The notes under the pieces were generated by a model. The model made no database searches. It had not been told where the DNA came from and saw only the letters and a program-made list of their open reading frames with translations. Source: Pseudomonas caricapapayae (GTDB taxonomy: Bacteria; Pseudomonadota; Gammaproteobacteria; Pseudomonadales; Pseudomonadaceae). Taken from it: a DNA stretch of 56,839 nucleotides. The DNA is taken from positions 1 through 56,839 of the forward strand of contig NZ_LJPW01000080.1 in NCBI RefSeq assembly GCF_001400735.1, written 5' to 3'. Position 1 is the first letter of the stretch; the number at the start of each line of letters is the position of its first letter. A program made the position numbers and the translations under genes. This document shows, one piece after another, positions 27,170 to 34,809 of the stretch.

Positions 27170-27508
27170 ATGCTGCAACCTATGCTTCCGCTAAGTGTTG
27201 TGCCAGTGACATCACAGTTGGATCCGGCCAAGCGCATGCCGGACATCCCGCCTGTCGCGCCTGTGCAGCAAAGCTCCAACGAAACCGCGATCGACCTGCG
27301 CAATGAAGATACTGAACGCAGCGCGTTGCTGTTGCGTGAAGAGCAGCAGCGTCAGCAACAGCAGCAGGGTCGTACCTCTGAAGAGGCCGAGGAGTATCAG
27401 GGGCTGGTCGTTCCGGGAGACTCGCTGAATGCCGACAACACCGTTCCGGTTGTACCGCTCATCGACGACGAGCCGCGTCAGGGGCTGTGGGTTGATATTC
27501 AGATCTGA
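27170..27508 (+). CDS. Small Gln-rich conserved hypothetical protein
   Basis: A 112-residue acidic protein of no recognised family. It starts with ATG at 27170 behind GAGGAG, a strong ribosome site. No signal peptide or membrane helix is seen. The N-terminal third is proline-rich, the middle 'RSALLLREEQQRQQQQQGRTSEEAEEYQ' is a charged Gln-rich, probably helical segment, and the C terminus 'VVPLIDDEPRQGLWVDIQI' looks ordered. A small gene in this place next to rapA is, as I recall, conserved in pseudomonads. No function is proposed. Confidence 0.7.
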   Translation: MLQPMLPLSVVPVTSQLDPAKRMPDIPPVAPVQQSSNETAIDLRNEDTERSALLLREEQQRQQQQQGRTSEEAEEYQGLVVPGDSLNADNTVPVVPLIDDEPRQGLWVDIQI

Positions 27509-27596
27509 TCGCGGCAACGCCCGGTTCTTCGCTGGTCATCGCCGCTGCGTTTAAGCATTATTGGCACTGATTTCCAGTGTGCGAGAGCGGCAAGCC

Positions 27597-27752
27597 ATGA
27601 GCGACGATGAAAAATTGATCGACCTGGGCGCAGAGCGCGCCAGGCGCGTTCACGATTTGAACGACAAACGCCTCAACGAAGTGCGCAATGCCTTCGAACA
27701 AGCGATGCCGTTGAGCAGTAAAAAACCGAAGAAAAAGCCTAAGAAACGCTGA
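27597..27752 (+). CDS. Small basic-tailed hypothetical protein
   Basis: A 51-residue protein from the ATG at 27597: an acidic start (MSDDEKLIDLGAERA), a helical middle (RRVHDLNDKRLNEVRNAFEQAMP), and a lysine-rich tail (SSKKPKKKPKKR). The upstream ribosome site is weak (gagagcggcaagcc). The charge pattern suggests a nucleic-acid or ribosome contact, but this is only an inference. It lies 88 bp after the previous small gene in the same direction and upstream of the presumed PhrS RNA, as in other pseudomonads from memory. Confidence 0.6.
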   Translation: MSDDEKLIDLGAERARRVHDLNDKRLNEVRNAFEQAMPLSSKKPKKKPKKR

Positions 27753-27769
27753 TACCCCTCCCGACATCA

Positions 27770-27783
27770 TTGATCCTGATCAG
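27770..27783. promoter_or_regulatory. Anr-like box 1 upstream of phrS
   Basis: TTGATCCTGATCAG matches the Anr/FNR consensus TTGAT-N4-ATCAA except for the final base. It lies 50 bp upstream of the second Anr-like box, a fixed half-helical distance that could allow two dimers to act together. Confidence 0.5.
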
Positions 27784-27819
27784 TGACCCCGTGCGCACGA
27801 ACGACGAGCGAGCGGATAA

Positions 27820-27833
27820 CTGATCTGGATCAA
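27820..27833. promoter_or_regulatory. Anr-like box 2 upstream of phrS
   Basis: CTGATCTGGATCAA matches the Anr/FNR consensus except for the first base. If it acts at the usual class II distance (centred at -41.5), transcription would start near 27868, and a TAACCT at 27856-27861 stands where the -10 element should be. Confidence 0.6.
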
Positions 27834-27887
27834 CATGCCCTGGTGCAACTGCGCTTAACCTGAGCCTATCGAATACGGCAGAGGAAT

Positions 27888-27974
27888 ATGACGACACGAA
27901 AGTCGTTACCTGTGCCGGGAAAGGACAATACAAGAGGAAAGGCTGGCGCAGGCCGCAGTCATTCCGGGCAATGA
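27888..27974 (+). CDS. 28-codon leader-type ORF inside phrS
   Basis: An ATG at 27888 stands 4 nt after AGAGGA and opens a 28-codon frame ending in TGA at 27972-27974, 16 nt before the terminator stem. The peptide is very basic (MTTRKSLPVPGKDNTRGKAG... ending SHSGQ) with no membrane segment. PhrS of P. aeruginosa is known to contain a small translated frame of 37 codons, so this is probably its counterpart. Whether the peptide matters or only the translation is unknown. Confidence 0.5.
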   Translation: MTTRKSLPVPGKDNTRGKAGAGRSHSGQ

Positions 27975-27990
27975 GCACGCAAGGCACTTC

Positions 27991-28015
27991 GGGCGACTCG
28001 GGTCGCCCTTTTTTT
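27991..28015 (+). terminator. Terminator of the phrS RNA
   Basis: GGGCGAC-TCGG-GTCGCCC followed by TTTTTTT: a 7-bp GC stem, a UNCG-type stable loop (TCGG) and seven Ts. It lies 24 nt from the 3' end of hopAK1 on the other strand. Confidence 0.9.
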
Positions 28016-28038
28016 CGTCTGCGTTTCAGGCTGCGCCC

Positions 28039-29673
28039 TCATTTCACGCTCTTCGCACCCGCATTGGCCAGGTCGTAGGCTCTGGCTGCTTCGGCTGTTT
28101 TCACGTCACGGTCGTAGCTCGGTGTCCAGGCGGTTACCGGTGACTTCTGAGTGAAACTGACGTTACTGCCGATGTCTTTGAAGTGAGCGTCGCCATAGTC
28201 ATCCAGCACGCCGGAGTTACTGGCCTTGTTGGAAACATCCACGCCTTTTGCGAAATAGTTGGCCTGCGACAGGATGGTTGCATCCCCTGTGGCGGTGAAG
28301 CCGAGGTGGAAGTCGTCAATGGCGTTGTTGAATACATCGAATTGCCCATGACGCATCAGGCCGGGTGCCCTTACATCAAGATTGCTGAACACGTTGTTGG
28401 CGATGGTCATTCGCGGGTAGCCCTTGTATTCGGCCTTTGCAGCTGCCGAATCGTCAGGCTGACCGAGGATCACACCATATTCGTTGTTCTGGAATTTCGA
28501 ATTGGTCAGGGTGACCAGATCGGCCTTGCCGCCGACGTAAAGCAGTTTATCCAGCCCTTTGGGGTTCTGGTCCTTGGTGCCGGTGTAAGTGTTGCTGTCT
28601 ATCCAGTACTTTTGGCCACTGCTGATGAACATCTGCATGTCGCCGTTATTGCGATAGCGCGCATCGTGGCTGAAGTTCAGGTTCTGGAAAATGTCATTGC
28701 TCGCGGTTTTGCCACTGGCCAGGTAGATATTATGCAGGGTGTTGCCTTTGTCGGTGCCCAGCAGGGTTTTGTTGGCTCCAAAATTGATGGTCACCTTGCT
28801 GTCGGCAGACAGGTTGGCTCCGAGACGCACCGTGCGGGCTGTGTCGTCTTCCATCTTTTCCTTGAGCTCCGCCACGCTATTGACGGTGACCACTTCACCT
28901 TTATTGCCACCGGTTGTATCGGCTTCCTTGGCAAAACCCAGGATGCCAGACATATCTGCGCCCTGGCCATGCGCGGCGTGGGATACCGGGGCGGTCAGTT
29001 TCTCCGTTGCATCGGGTGTGTCGAGGGTCGTTGGTGGTGTTTTCGGTAATACCGGCTCGCTCGCTACCGCGTGCGTCCCCGGTTCGGCTTTGACAGGCGT
29101 CTTTTCCACCGTCGAAGTGCCCCGCCCGGCAACCCCGGCCGTGGTTGGTGACGTGGCAGAAGGCGCTGTGTCTGTGGTTTTCTGCAGCGCCACCGGTTTG
29201 TCTGCCGGGTGATCGCTTTGCACCACAAAAGGCTTTTCTGCCTTGCCCGAGGGGATGGATGGTTGTGAGGGTGAGGCTGTCGAAGGCGCAGATGACGATT
29301 GCGGGGACGTTGGAGGCTGTTCGCGTTGGGTCTGCGCGGGTGGAGATGCTTCGCGCTGCGGTTGATTACCCAACAGGCCGGAAAGCAGCTTTTTGATAGC
29401 GTCGCGAATGGCTTCCACCAGTTTGTTCAAAAGCAACTCGCTGGTAGCGCCAGGCGTGCTTGACGCTGTGTGGGTGGTGGGCGATTGCGCTGTTGAACTC
29501 AGGATATTGAGTGGTGATTGCAGGCCGGTAGCCTGATGTGGCGGGCTGAAATCGACCGTGGTGCTGTTGTGGCCCGACCTGACGTCTGACGGCTGGATTC
29601 CATCGGGGGCTTTGGTGCTGCCCAGAGCCGGTTGCCCGGAGACGGGGTAATAGTTTCTGTTGATCATATTCAT
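28039..29673 (-). CDS. hopAK1: Type III helper HopAK1 with pectate-lyase-like domain
   Basis: A 544-residue protein with the HopAK1 layout. The first about 75 residues are rich in Ser, Thr, Gln and Pro with few acidic residues, as in type III export signals. An amphipathic helix (SELLLNKLVEAIRDAIKKLLSGLLGN, about 79-103, harpin-like) follows, then a Pro/Ser/Thr linker to about 235. The C-terminal 260-540 region is a right-handed beta-helix of the PL1 pectate lyase kind: 'INFGANKTLLGTDKGNTL', 'WIDSNTYT', 'ADLVTLTNSKFQNNEYGVILG', 'RMTIANNVFSNLDVRAPGLMRHGQFDVFNN'. The usual catalytic 'RxPRxR' is altered (R435-A-P-G-L-M-R441), so lyase activity is doubtful. HopAK1 and the related HrpW1 assist effector translocation through the plant cell wall and membrane. 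An hrp box stands 67 bp upstream. Confidence 0.88.
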   Translation of the reverse strand: MNMINRNYYPVSGQPALGSTKAPDGIQPSDVRSGHNSTTVDFSPPHQATGLQSPLNILSSTAQSPTTHTASSTPGATSELLLNKLVEAIRDAIKKLLSGLLGNQPQREASPPAQTQREQPPTSPQSSSAPSTASPSQPSIPSGKAEKPFVVQSDHPADKPVALQKTTDTAPSATSPTTAGVAGRGTSTVEKTPVKAEPGTHAVASEPVLPKTPPTTLDTPDATEKLTAPVSHAAHGQGADMSGILGFAKEADTTGGNKGEVVTVNSVAELKEKMEDDTARTVRLGANLSADSKVTINFGANKTLLGTDKGNTLHNIYLASGKTASNDIFQNLNFSHDARYRNNGDMQMFISSGQKYWIDSNTYTGTKDQNPKGLDKLLYVGGKADLVTLTNSKFQNNEYGVILGQPDDSAAAKAEYKGYPRMTIANNVFSNLDVRAPGLMRHGQFDVFNNAIDDFHLGFTATGDATILSQANYFAKGVDVSNKASNSGVLDDYGDAHFKDIGSNVSFTQKSPVTAWTPSYDRDVKTAEAARAYDLANAGAKSVK

Positions 29674-29739
29674 GGCTGATTTCCCCGCCTGTGGGAATGA
29701 ACAATTCGTGATCCCGGATAGAAAGAGCTGCTGTGTCCC

Positions 29740-29767
29740 TGAGTGGAAGGCGCAGGGAAACAGTTCC
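29740..29767 (-). promoter_or_regulatory. hrp box (HrpL promoter) of hopAK1
   Basis: On the minus strand GGAACT (29767-29762), 15 nt, then CCACTCA (29746-29740): one mismatch to GGAACC-N15/16-CCACNNA. It ends 67 nt before the hopAK1 ATG, which suits HrpL-dependent transcription. Confidence 0.85.
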
Positions 29768-29846
29768 GGGGTGCATCATGAATTTTTTGCTCAGGCCACT
29801 GGCGAGTCTGACGTGCGCGCTGCGTGGCGCACGCCCGTCTTTGGTA

Positions 29847-30317
29847 TCAGCCGAAAGTGATCTCGGGCAGTACGGTCAGGTCGACGGTCTGCTGCTTGCG
29901 CGGCGCGAGGATTTCAGCCTCGCCATCTACAACCAGTTCATCGTTCTGATTGAACACGCGGGTTGCAATGCGTACACGGAACTTCGGCAGTTTTTCCAGG
30001 ATTTCCAGGCGCACTGTCAGGGTGTCGCCCAGTTTTACCGGTTTCTGAAACGTCATCTGCTGACCAATGTAAATGGTGCCCGGCCCAGGCAATTCGCATG
30101 CGACGGCAGCGCTGATCAGCGCGCCACTGAACATACCGTGGGCGATGCGTTCCTTGAACATGGTCTTGGCAGCGTATTCGGCATCAAGGTGGACCGGGTT
30201 GTGGTCGCCGGACATGGCGGCGAACAGTTGAATGTCACGCTCTTCCACTGTTTTGCTGTAGCTGGCGGTCTGACCGACTTCAAGGGCTTCGTAAGGCGTG
30301 TTGGTGACTTGAGTCAT
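29847..30317 (-). CDS. phaJ1: (R)-specific enoyl-CoA hydratase PhaJ1 (MaoC-like)
   Basis: A 156-residue hot-dog-fold protein. The hydratase 2 motif is clear: 'FAAMSGDHNPVHLDAEYAAKTMFKERIAHGMFSGALIS', with the catalytic Asp and His in 'GDHNPVH'. It hydrates trans-2-enoyl-CoA from beta-oxidation to (R)-3-hydroxyacyl-CoA, the substrate for medium-chain polyhydroxyalkanoate synthases. Length equals the P. aeruginosa PhaJ1. It is divergent from fadD2, as in P. aeruginosa, although here the intervening hydrolase gene I expect there is absent. Confidence 0.88.
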   Translation of the reverse strand: MTQVTNTPYEALEVGQTASYSKTVEERDIQLFAAMSGDHNPVHLDAEYAAKTMFKERIAHGMFSGALISAAVACELPGPGTIYIGQQMTFQKPVKLGDTLTVRLEILEKLPKFRVRIATRVFNQNDELVVDGEAEILAPRKQQTVDLTVLPEITFG

Positions 30318-30686
30318 GTGGCTGTCCTGACAATAAAAAATGGATTGAAGCGGGCCGGTTCATGCAGTCCGACTTGGCCTTGATTTGTAACACTTGATGA
30401 CCTGTCGCCGCCAATGCGCGGACAAGATCATTCAGACGCTTGCTGGCGCTTCCCGGATCACATTCAAGGCAAATAATAAACAAACGGCTTGAGAATACCG
30501 ATGTTGCGCTGTCGCAGGCCTGTTGGTTACCTGCTCGTCGACACAGGACAGTGTATCGCTGGCGACCAATTTCAGTCTGAACAGAGACAAGATTCATGCA
30601 GTTGATGACGCACTCTCGATTATTTGCCTGAGGCGCTTTAACTGCTAACGTCGGGCCAGGCCTACGCAGGGAAGAGGATAAAAATA
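30318..30686. other. Divergent region phaJ1 / fadD2
   Basis: A 369-bp gap between divergent fatty-acid genes with no believable gene in it. It must hold both promoters. No convincing PsrA-type operator (CAAAC-N2/4-GTTTG) was found; 'CAAACGGCTTGAG' near 30480 is the nearest and is too poor. The fadD2 start is preceded by AAGAGGATAAAA. Confidence 0.5.
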
Positions 30687-32375
30687 ATGCAAGCTGATTT
30701 CTGGGATGACAAGCGTCCGGCCGGTGTCGACTCCGAGGTGGATCTGCAGACTTATCAGTCGGTCATCGAAGTGTTTGAACGCAGTTGCCGGAAATTCGCG
30801 GATCGGCCCGCGTTCAGCAATATGGGCGTTACGCTGACCTACGCTGAACTTGAACGCCACTCTGCGGCCTTTGCAGCTTATCTGCAGCAACACACGCAAC
30901 TGCGGCCGGGTGACCGCATTGCCGTACAGATGCCCAATATCCTGCAATACCCGATTGCCGTATTTGGCGCGATGCGTGCCGGTCTGATCGTGGTCAACAC
31001 CAATCCGCTGTACACCGCGCGCGAGATGCGCCATCAGTTCAAGGACTCGGGTGCCAAGGCGCTGGTTTACCTGAACCTGTTCGGCAAGCTGGTGCAGGAA
31101 GTGCTCCCGGACACTGCAATCGAACACCTGATCGAAGTGAAAATGGGCGATATGCAGTCGACGGCCAAGGGGTGGCTGGTCAATACCATCGTCGACAAGG
31201 TCAAGAAGCTGGTCCCGGCATTCCATCTGCCTCAGGCCGTCGGCTTCAAGCGTGCACTTCGCCTGGGTCGTGACAGCCGGATGGAGGCCGTACCCCGAGG
31301 CCTGGACGACGTTGCCGTGCTGCAATACACCGGCGGCACCACGGGGCTGGCCAAGGGCGCGATGCTGACTCATGGCAACCTGGTTGCCAACATGCAGCAA
31401 GTCTACGCCTGCATGCGTCAGCAAATGCCTGAAGGCGGCGCTCTTTTTGAGGAGGCTGCCGAGGTGATGATTGCGCCGTTGCCGCTTTATCACATCTATG
31501 CATTCACGGCGAACTGCATGTGCATGATGATCAGCGGCAATCACAACATCCTGATTACCAACCCCCGCGATATCGGCGGCTTTATCAAGGAGCTTGCCAA
31601 GTGGAAATTCACCGCCATGATCGGCCTCAATACCCTGTTCGTGGCACTCATGAACCATCCTCAGTTCAGGAGTCTGGACTTCTCGACGCTGAAAAGCACC
31701 AACTCCGGCGGCACGGCGCTGGTCAAGACCACAGCCGAGCGCTGGGCGCAGATCACCGGCTGCACGATCGTCGAAGGCTATGGCCTGACCGAAACTTCGC
31801 CTGTCGCCAGTGCCAATCCTTACGGCGCTCTGGCTCGTCTGGGGACGGTCGGCATTCCGGTGCCCGGCACGGGCATGAAAGTCATCGATGACCACGGGGC
31901 CGAATTGCCTTTTGGCGAGCGTGGCGAACTGTGCATCAAGGGACCGCAGGTCATGAAAGGCTACTGGAACCAGCCGGCTGCCACCGCCGAGTCGCTTGAT
32001 GCCGATGGCTGGTTCAAGACCGGCGATATTGCGGTGATTGGTGCCGATGGTTTCGTCAGCATCGTCGACCGCAAGAAAGACCTGATCATCGTGTCCGGCT
32101 TCAACGTTTACCCCAATGAAATCGAAGACGTGGTCATGGCTCATCCGAAAGTCGCCAATTGCGCCTGTATAGGCGTCCCGGACGAACGCTCGGGGGAGGC
32201 CGTGAAGCTGTTTGTGGTGGCGCGAGAGCCAGGGTTGAGCGTTGAAGAGCTCAAGGCGTTCTGCAAGGAGAACTTCACGGCTTATAAAGTACCCAGGCAC
32301 ATTGTTCTGCAGGAGTCATTGCCGATGACGCCGGTGGGCAAGATTCTGCGTCGGGAGCTACGAGACATCGCCTGA
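30687..32375 (+). CDS. fadD2: Long-chain fatty acid-CoA ligase FadD2
   Basis: A 562-residue acyl-CoA synthetase of the ANL superfamily. The AMP/P-loop motif is YTGGTTGLAKGAMLTHGNL, motif 'EGYGLTETSP' follows, then 'GWFKTGDIAVI', 'DRKKDLIIVSGFNVYPNEIED' and the catalytic lysine 'PVGKILRRELRD'. It activates fatty acids to CoA thioesters at the membrane for beta-oxidation. It is about 60% similar by eye to the next gene and in the same order as in P. aeruginosa, where the gene next to phaJ1 is fadD2. A terminator separates it from fadD1, so each copy has its own promoter. Confidence 0.93.
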   Translation: MQADFWDDKRPAGVDSEVDLQTYQSVIEVFERSCRKFADRPAFSNMGVTLTYAELERHSAAFAAYLQQHTQLRPGDRIAVQMPNILQYPIAVFGAMRAGLIVVNTNPLYTAREMRHQFKDSGAKALVYLNLFGKLVQEVLPDTAIEHLIEVKMGDMQSTAKGWLVNTIVDKVKKLVPAFHLPQAVGFKRALRLGRDSRMEAVPRGLDDVAVLQYTGGTTGLAKGAMLTHGNLVANMQQVYACMRQQMPEGGALFEEAAEVMIAPLPLYHIYAFTANCMCMMISGNHNILITNPRDIGGFIKELAKWKFTAMIGLNTLFVALMNHPQFRSLDFSTLKSTNSGGTALVKTTAERWAQITGCTIVEGYGLTETSPVASANPYGALARLGTVGIPVPGTGMKVIDDHGAELPFGERGELCIKGPQVMKGYWNQPAATAESLDADGWFKTGDIAVIGADGFVSIVDRKKDLIIVSGFNVYPNEIEDVVMAHPKVANCACIGVPDERSGEAVKLFVVAREPGLSVEELKAFCKENFTAYKVPRHIVLQESLPMTPVGKILRRELRDIA

Positions 32376-32728
32376 GCCTTTTAAACGTCTCCAGCTGTGT
32401 CCTTGACCCCGGTTGCAGTCCGCTGCACCGGGGTCTGATTTTTTCAGAATCAGTAATATTGACGCCCGGCCGCTCTGTTCCGGTGCTTTCGGGTGGATGG
32501 CTAATATTGTTTTAATGTATTAAAAGTGACTTGTGTGTAGATTATGGTCACTTTTGTGACTGTGCGGCCTTCTTATGCCTCTAGTCGAGGTTTGGCAAAG
32601 CTGCTACTCTCGGCGCGCTTTTTGATCAGTCATAAAGCGAAAAAAGCGTCTACTGCATAATTCCAAGCACAAGAAAATCATCGCTTCAGGCGATGTGAAG
32701 AATTCGCTATCGCTACGGAGCCGACTGA
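32376..32728. promoter_or_regulatory. fadD2-fadD1 gap with nested palindromes
   Basis: The 353-bp gap begins with the fadD2 terminator and then turns AT-rich. TTTTAAT-GT-ATTAAAA (32510-32525) is a palindrome, and overlapping it AAAAGTGAC (32522-32530) is mirrored by GTCACTTTT (32547-32555); GTCACTTTTGTGAC (32547-32560) adds another dyad. These look like regulator sites for fadD1, which begins 168 bp later. The regulator is not identified. Confidence 0.45.
32405..32446 (+). terminator. Rho-independent terminator of fadD2
   Basis: GACCCCGG-TTGCAG-TCCG-CTGCA-CCGGGGTC with a one-base bulge, followed by 'tgattttttc'. The stem begins 30 nt after the stop codon. Confidence 0.8.
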
Positions 32729-34420
32729 ATGATTGATAACTTCTGGAAGGACAAGTACCCGTCCGGTATCCCCGCCGATATCAACCCTGACGAGTATCCC
32801 AATGTCCAGGCGGTCCTGAAGCTGTCCTGCCAGCGCTTCGCCGACAAACCGGCGTTCAGCAATCTGGGCAAGACCATCACTTACGGCGAGTTGTATGAGC
32901 TGTCCGGCGCGTTTGCGGCCTGGATACAGCAATATACCGATCTGCAGCCGGGTGATCGCATCGCTGTACAGTTACCTAACGTCTTGCAGTACCCGATTGC
33001 CGTCTTTGGTGCCATTCGCGCCGGGCTGATCGTGGTCAACACCAACCCGCTGTACACCGCGCGGGAAATGGAGCACCAGTTCAACGACTCCGGCGCCAAG
33101 GCGCTGATATGCCTGGCGAACATGGCGCATCTGGCCGAGAAGGTCGTGCCGAAAACGCAGATCAGGCATGTCATCGTCACCGAAGTGGCCGACATGCTGT
33201 CGCCGCTCAAGCGGCTGCTGATCAACAGCGTCATCAGATACGTGAAGAAAATGGTCCCGGCCTATCACCTGCCGAAGGCCGTCAAATTCAACGATGTACT
33301 CGGCAAGGGCCGTGGCCAGCCGGTGACCGAGGTGTCGCCTGGCGGCGTCGATGTTGCCGTGCTGCAATACACCGGCGGCACCACCGGTGTGGCCAAGGGC
33401 GCAATGCTGACTCATCGCAACCTGATCGCCAACATGCTGCAATGCAGGGCGCTGATGGCTTCGAACCTTGGCGAGGGGTGTGAAGTCATCATCACGCCGC
33501 TGCCGCTGTATCACATCTATGCCTTTACCTTTCATTGCATGGCGATGATGCTGCTCGGCAATCACAACATCCTGATCAGCAACCCGCGTGACCTGCCTGC
33601 GATGGTCAAGGAGCTTTCGAAATGGAAGTTCAGCGGCTTTGTCGGGCTGAACACGCTGTTTGTGGCCCTGTGCAATAACGAGGGCTTCCGCAACCTCGAT
33701 TTCTCGGCATTGAAAGTGACCCTGTCTGGCGGCATGGCCTTGCAGCAGTCCGCTGCCGAGCGCTGGAAGCAGGTCACTGGTTGCCAGGTCTGTGAAGGCT
33801 ATGGCATGACCGAGACCAGCCCGGTGGCTACGGTCAATCCCGCTAAAGACGTGCAGATGGGGACCATCGGCATTCCAGTGCCGTCGACGCTGTGCAAGGT
33901 CATCGATGATGCTGGCAACGAGCTTGCGTTCGGTGAAACCGGCGAGTTGTGCATCAAGGGCCCTCAGGTCATGAAGGGCTACTGGCAGCGCCAGGAAGCC
34001 ACGGATGAAATGCTCGACAGTGATGGCTGGCTCAAGACCGGCGACATCGCGATCATCCAGCCGGACGGCTACATCCGGATCGTCGATCGCAAGAAAGACA
34101 TGATTCTGATTTCCGGTTTCAACGTTTACCCCAACGAACTGGAAGACGTGCTGGCGACACTTCCTGGCGTGCTTCAGTGCGCCGCAATCGGCGTACCGGA
34201 CGAGAAGTCGGGCGAGACCATCAAGGTTTTCGTCGTGGCCAAACCGGGCGTTACCCTGACCAAGGATCAGGTCATGGAGCACATGCGTGCCAACCTGACT
34301 GGCTATAAAGTGCCGCGCAGCGTGGAATTCCGTGATGTTCTGCCCACCACCAATGTGGGCAAGATCCTGCGTCGCGAGCTGCGTGATGAGGAATTGAAGA
34401 AGCTGGGCGTGAAGAAGTAG
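32729..34420 (+). CDS. fadD1: Long-chain fatty acid-CoA ligase FadD1
   Basis: A 563-residue paralogue of FadD2 with the same motifs: YTGGTTGVAKGAMLTHRNL, 'EGYGMTETSP', 'GWLKTGDIAII', 'DRKKDMILISGFNVYPNELEDV', 'NVGKILRRELRDEEL'. The pair is a tandem duplication that is old in pseudomonads; in P. aeruginosa FadD1 prefers long-chain and FadD2 shorter substrates. The start codon follows CTACGGAGCCGACTGA, with GGAG well spaced. The gene is followed by tandem REP repeats and then hrpA. Confidence 0.94.
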   Translation: MIDNFWKDKYPSGIPADINPDEYPNVQAVLKLSCQRFADKPAFSNLGKTITYGELYELSGAFAAWIQQYTDLQPGDRIAVQLPNVLQYPIAVFGAIRAGLIVVNTNPLYTAREMEHQFNDSGAKALICLANMAHLAEKVVPKTQIRHVIVTEVADMLSPLKRLLINSVIRYVKKMVPAYHLPKAVKFNDVLGKGRGQPVTEVSPGGVDVAVLQYTGGTTGVAKGAMLTHRNLIANMLQCRALMASNLGEGCEVIITPLPLYHIYAFTFHCMAMMLLGNHNILISNPRDLPAMVKELSKWKFSGFVGLNTLFVALCNNEGFRNLDFSALKVTLSGGMALQQSAAERWKQVTGCQVCEGYGMTETSPVATVNPAKDVQMGTIGIPVPSTLCKVIDDAGNELAFGETGELCIKGPQVMKGYWQRQEATDEMLDSDGWLKTGDIAIIQPDGYIRIVDRKKDMILISGFNVYPNELEDVLATLPGVLQCAAIGVPDEKSGETIKVFVVAKPGVTLTKDQVMEHMRANLTGYKVPRSVEFRDVLPTTNVGKILRRELRDEELKKLGVKK

Positions 34421-34440
34421 CGCGGAGTATCCATAAAAGC

Positions 34441-34664
34441 ATGCGACGCAGAGCGTCGCACGATAGTTGGGATTATCGTTCCGCACGCTCCAGCGTGGGA
34501 ATGCGGTTCTTGACGCTCTGCGTCGCAAGAGGACGCGGAGCGTCCAGAACTGCATGCGACGCAGAGCGTCGCACGATAGTTGGGATTATCGTTCCGCACG
34601 CTCCAGCGTGGGAATGCAGGTCTCGACGCTCTGCGTCGCAAAAAGGACGTGTAGCGTCCAGAAT
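34441..34664. repeat. Two tandem 113-bp REP-type units
   Basis: A unit beginning ATGCGACGCAGAGCGTCGCA at 34441 recurs at 34554, a period of 113 bp; the two copies are almost identical, with scattered changes in the final 40 bases. Each unit holds the palindromes GCGACGC-AGA-GCGTCGC, 'acgctccagcgt' and 'gacgctctgcgtc'. They lie in the 389-bp gap between fadD1 and hrpA; 34665-34809 holds no recognised element except the hrpA leader. Variants of the words occur at 41-112 and 51144-51167. Confidence 0.92.
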
Positions 34665-34809
34665 GGCGTACTTCATACTTTATTGTCATTGAGCTGCTGC
34701 CGGCTAACCATGACCGCAATGGATAGCCTGACACTCAGGCCATTCGTCACGGCCCGCCACAATCTGCGACAATCCGCACCTGCCATTTGAAAAAGACCCT
34801 GCGCGCCTG

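Larger units (their letters stand above)
27868..28015 (+). ncRNA. phrS: Probable PhrS small RNA
   Basis: The region carries an Anr-like box at the right distance from a -10 element, no conserved large gene, and a strong terminator, GGGCGAC-TCGG-GTCGCCC plus seven Ts at 27991-28015. In P. aeruginosa PhrS is an Anr-dependent small RNA encoded in the same neighbourhood (rapA on one side, phaJ1/fadD on the other) and contains a short open reading frame. That match of regulation, place and layout is the reason for the name. The 5' end is inferred; if box 1 is used instead the RNA would start about 50 nt earlier. PhrS in P. aeruginosa is about 210 nt, so this version looks shorter. It might instead be an unrelated Anr-controlled RNA. 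Confidence 0.65.

Noticed and set aside
30475..30500. PsrA operator between phaJ1 and fadD2
   Set aside because: CAAACGGCTTGAG has the wrong spacing and a defective right half.
30645..32300. A 551-codon minus-strand frame opposite fadD2, with a similar one opposite fadD1
   Set aside because: Both mirror the two paralogous ligase genes; the products are Asp/His/Gln-rich shadow translations without motifs.
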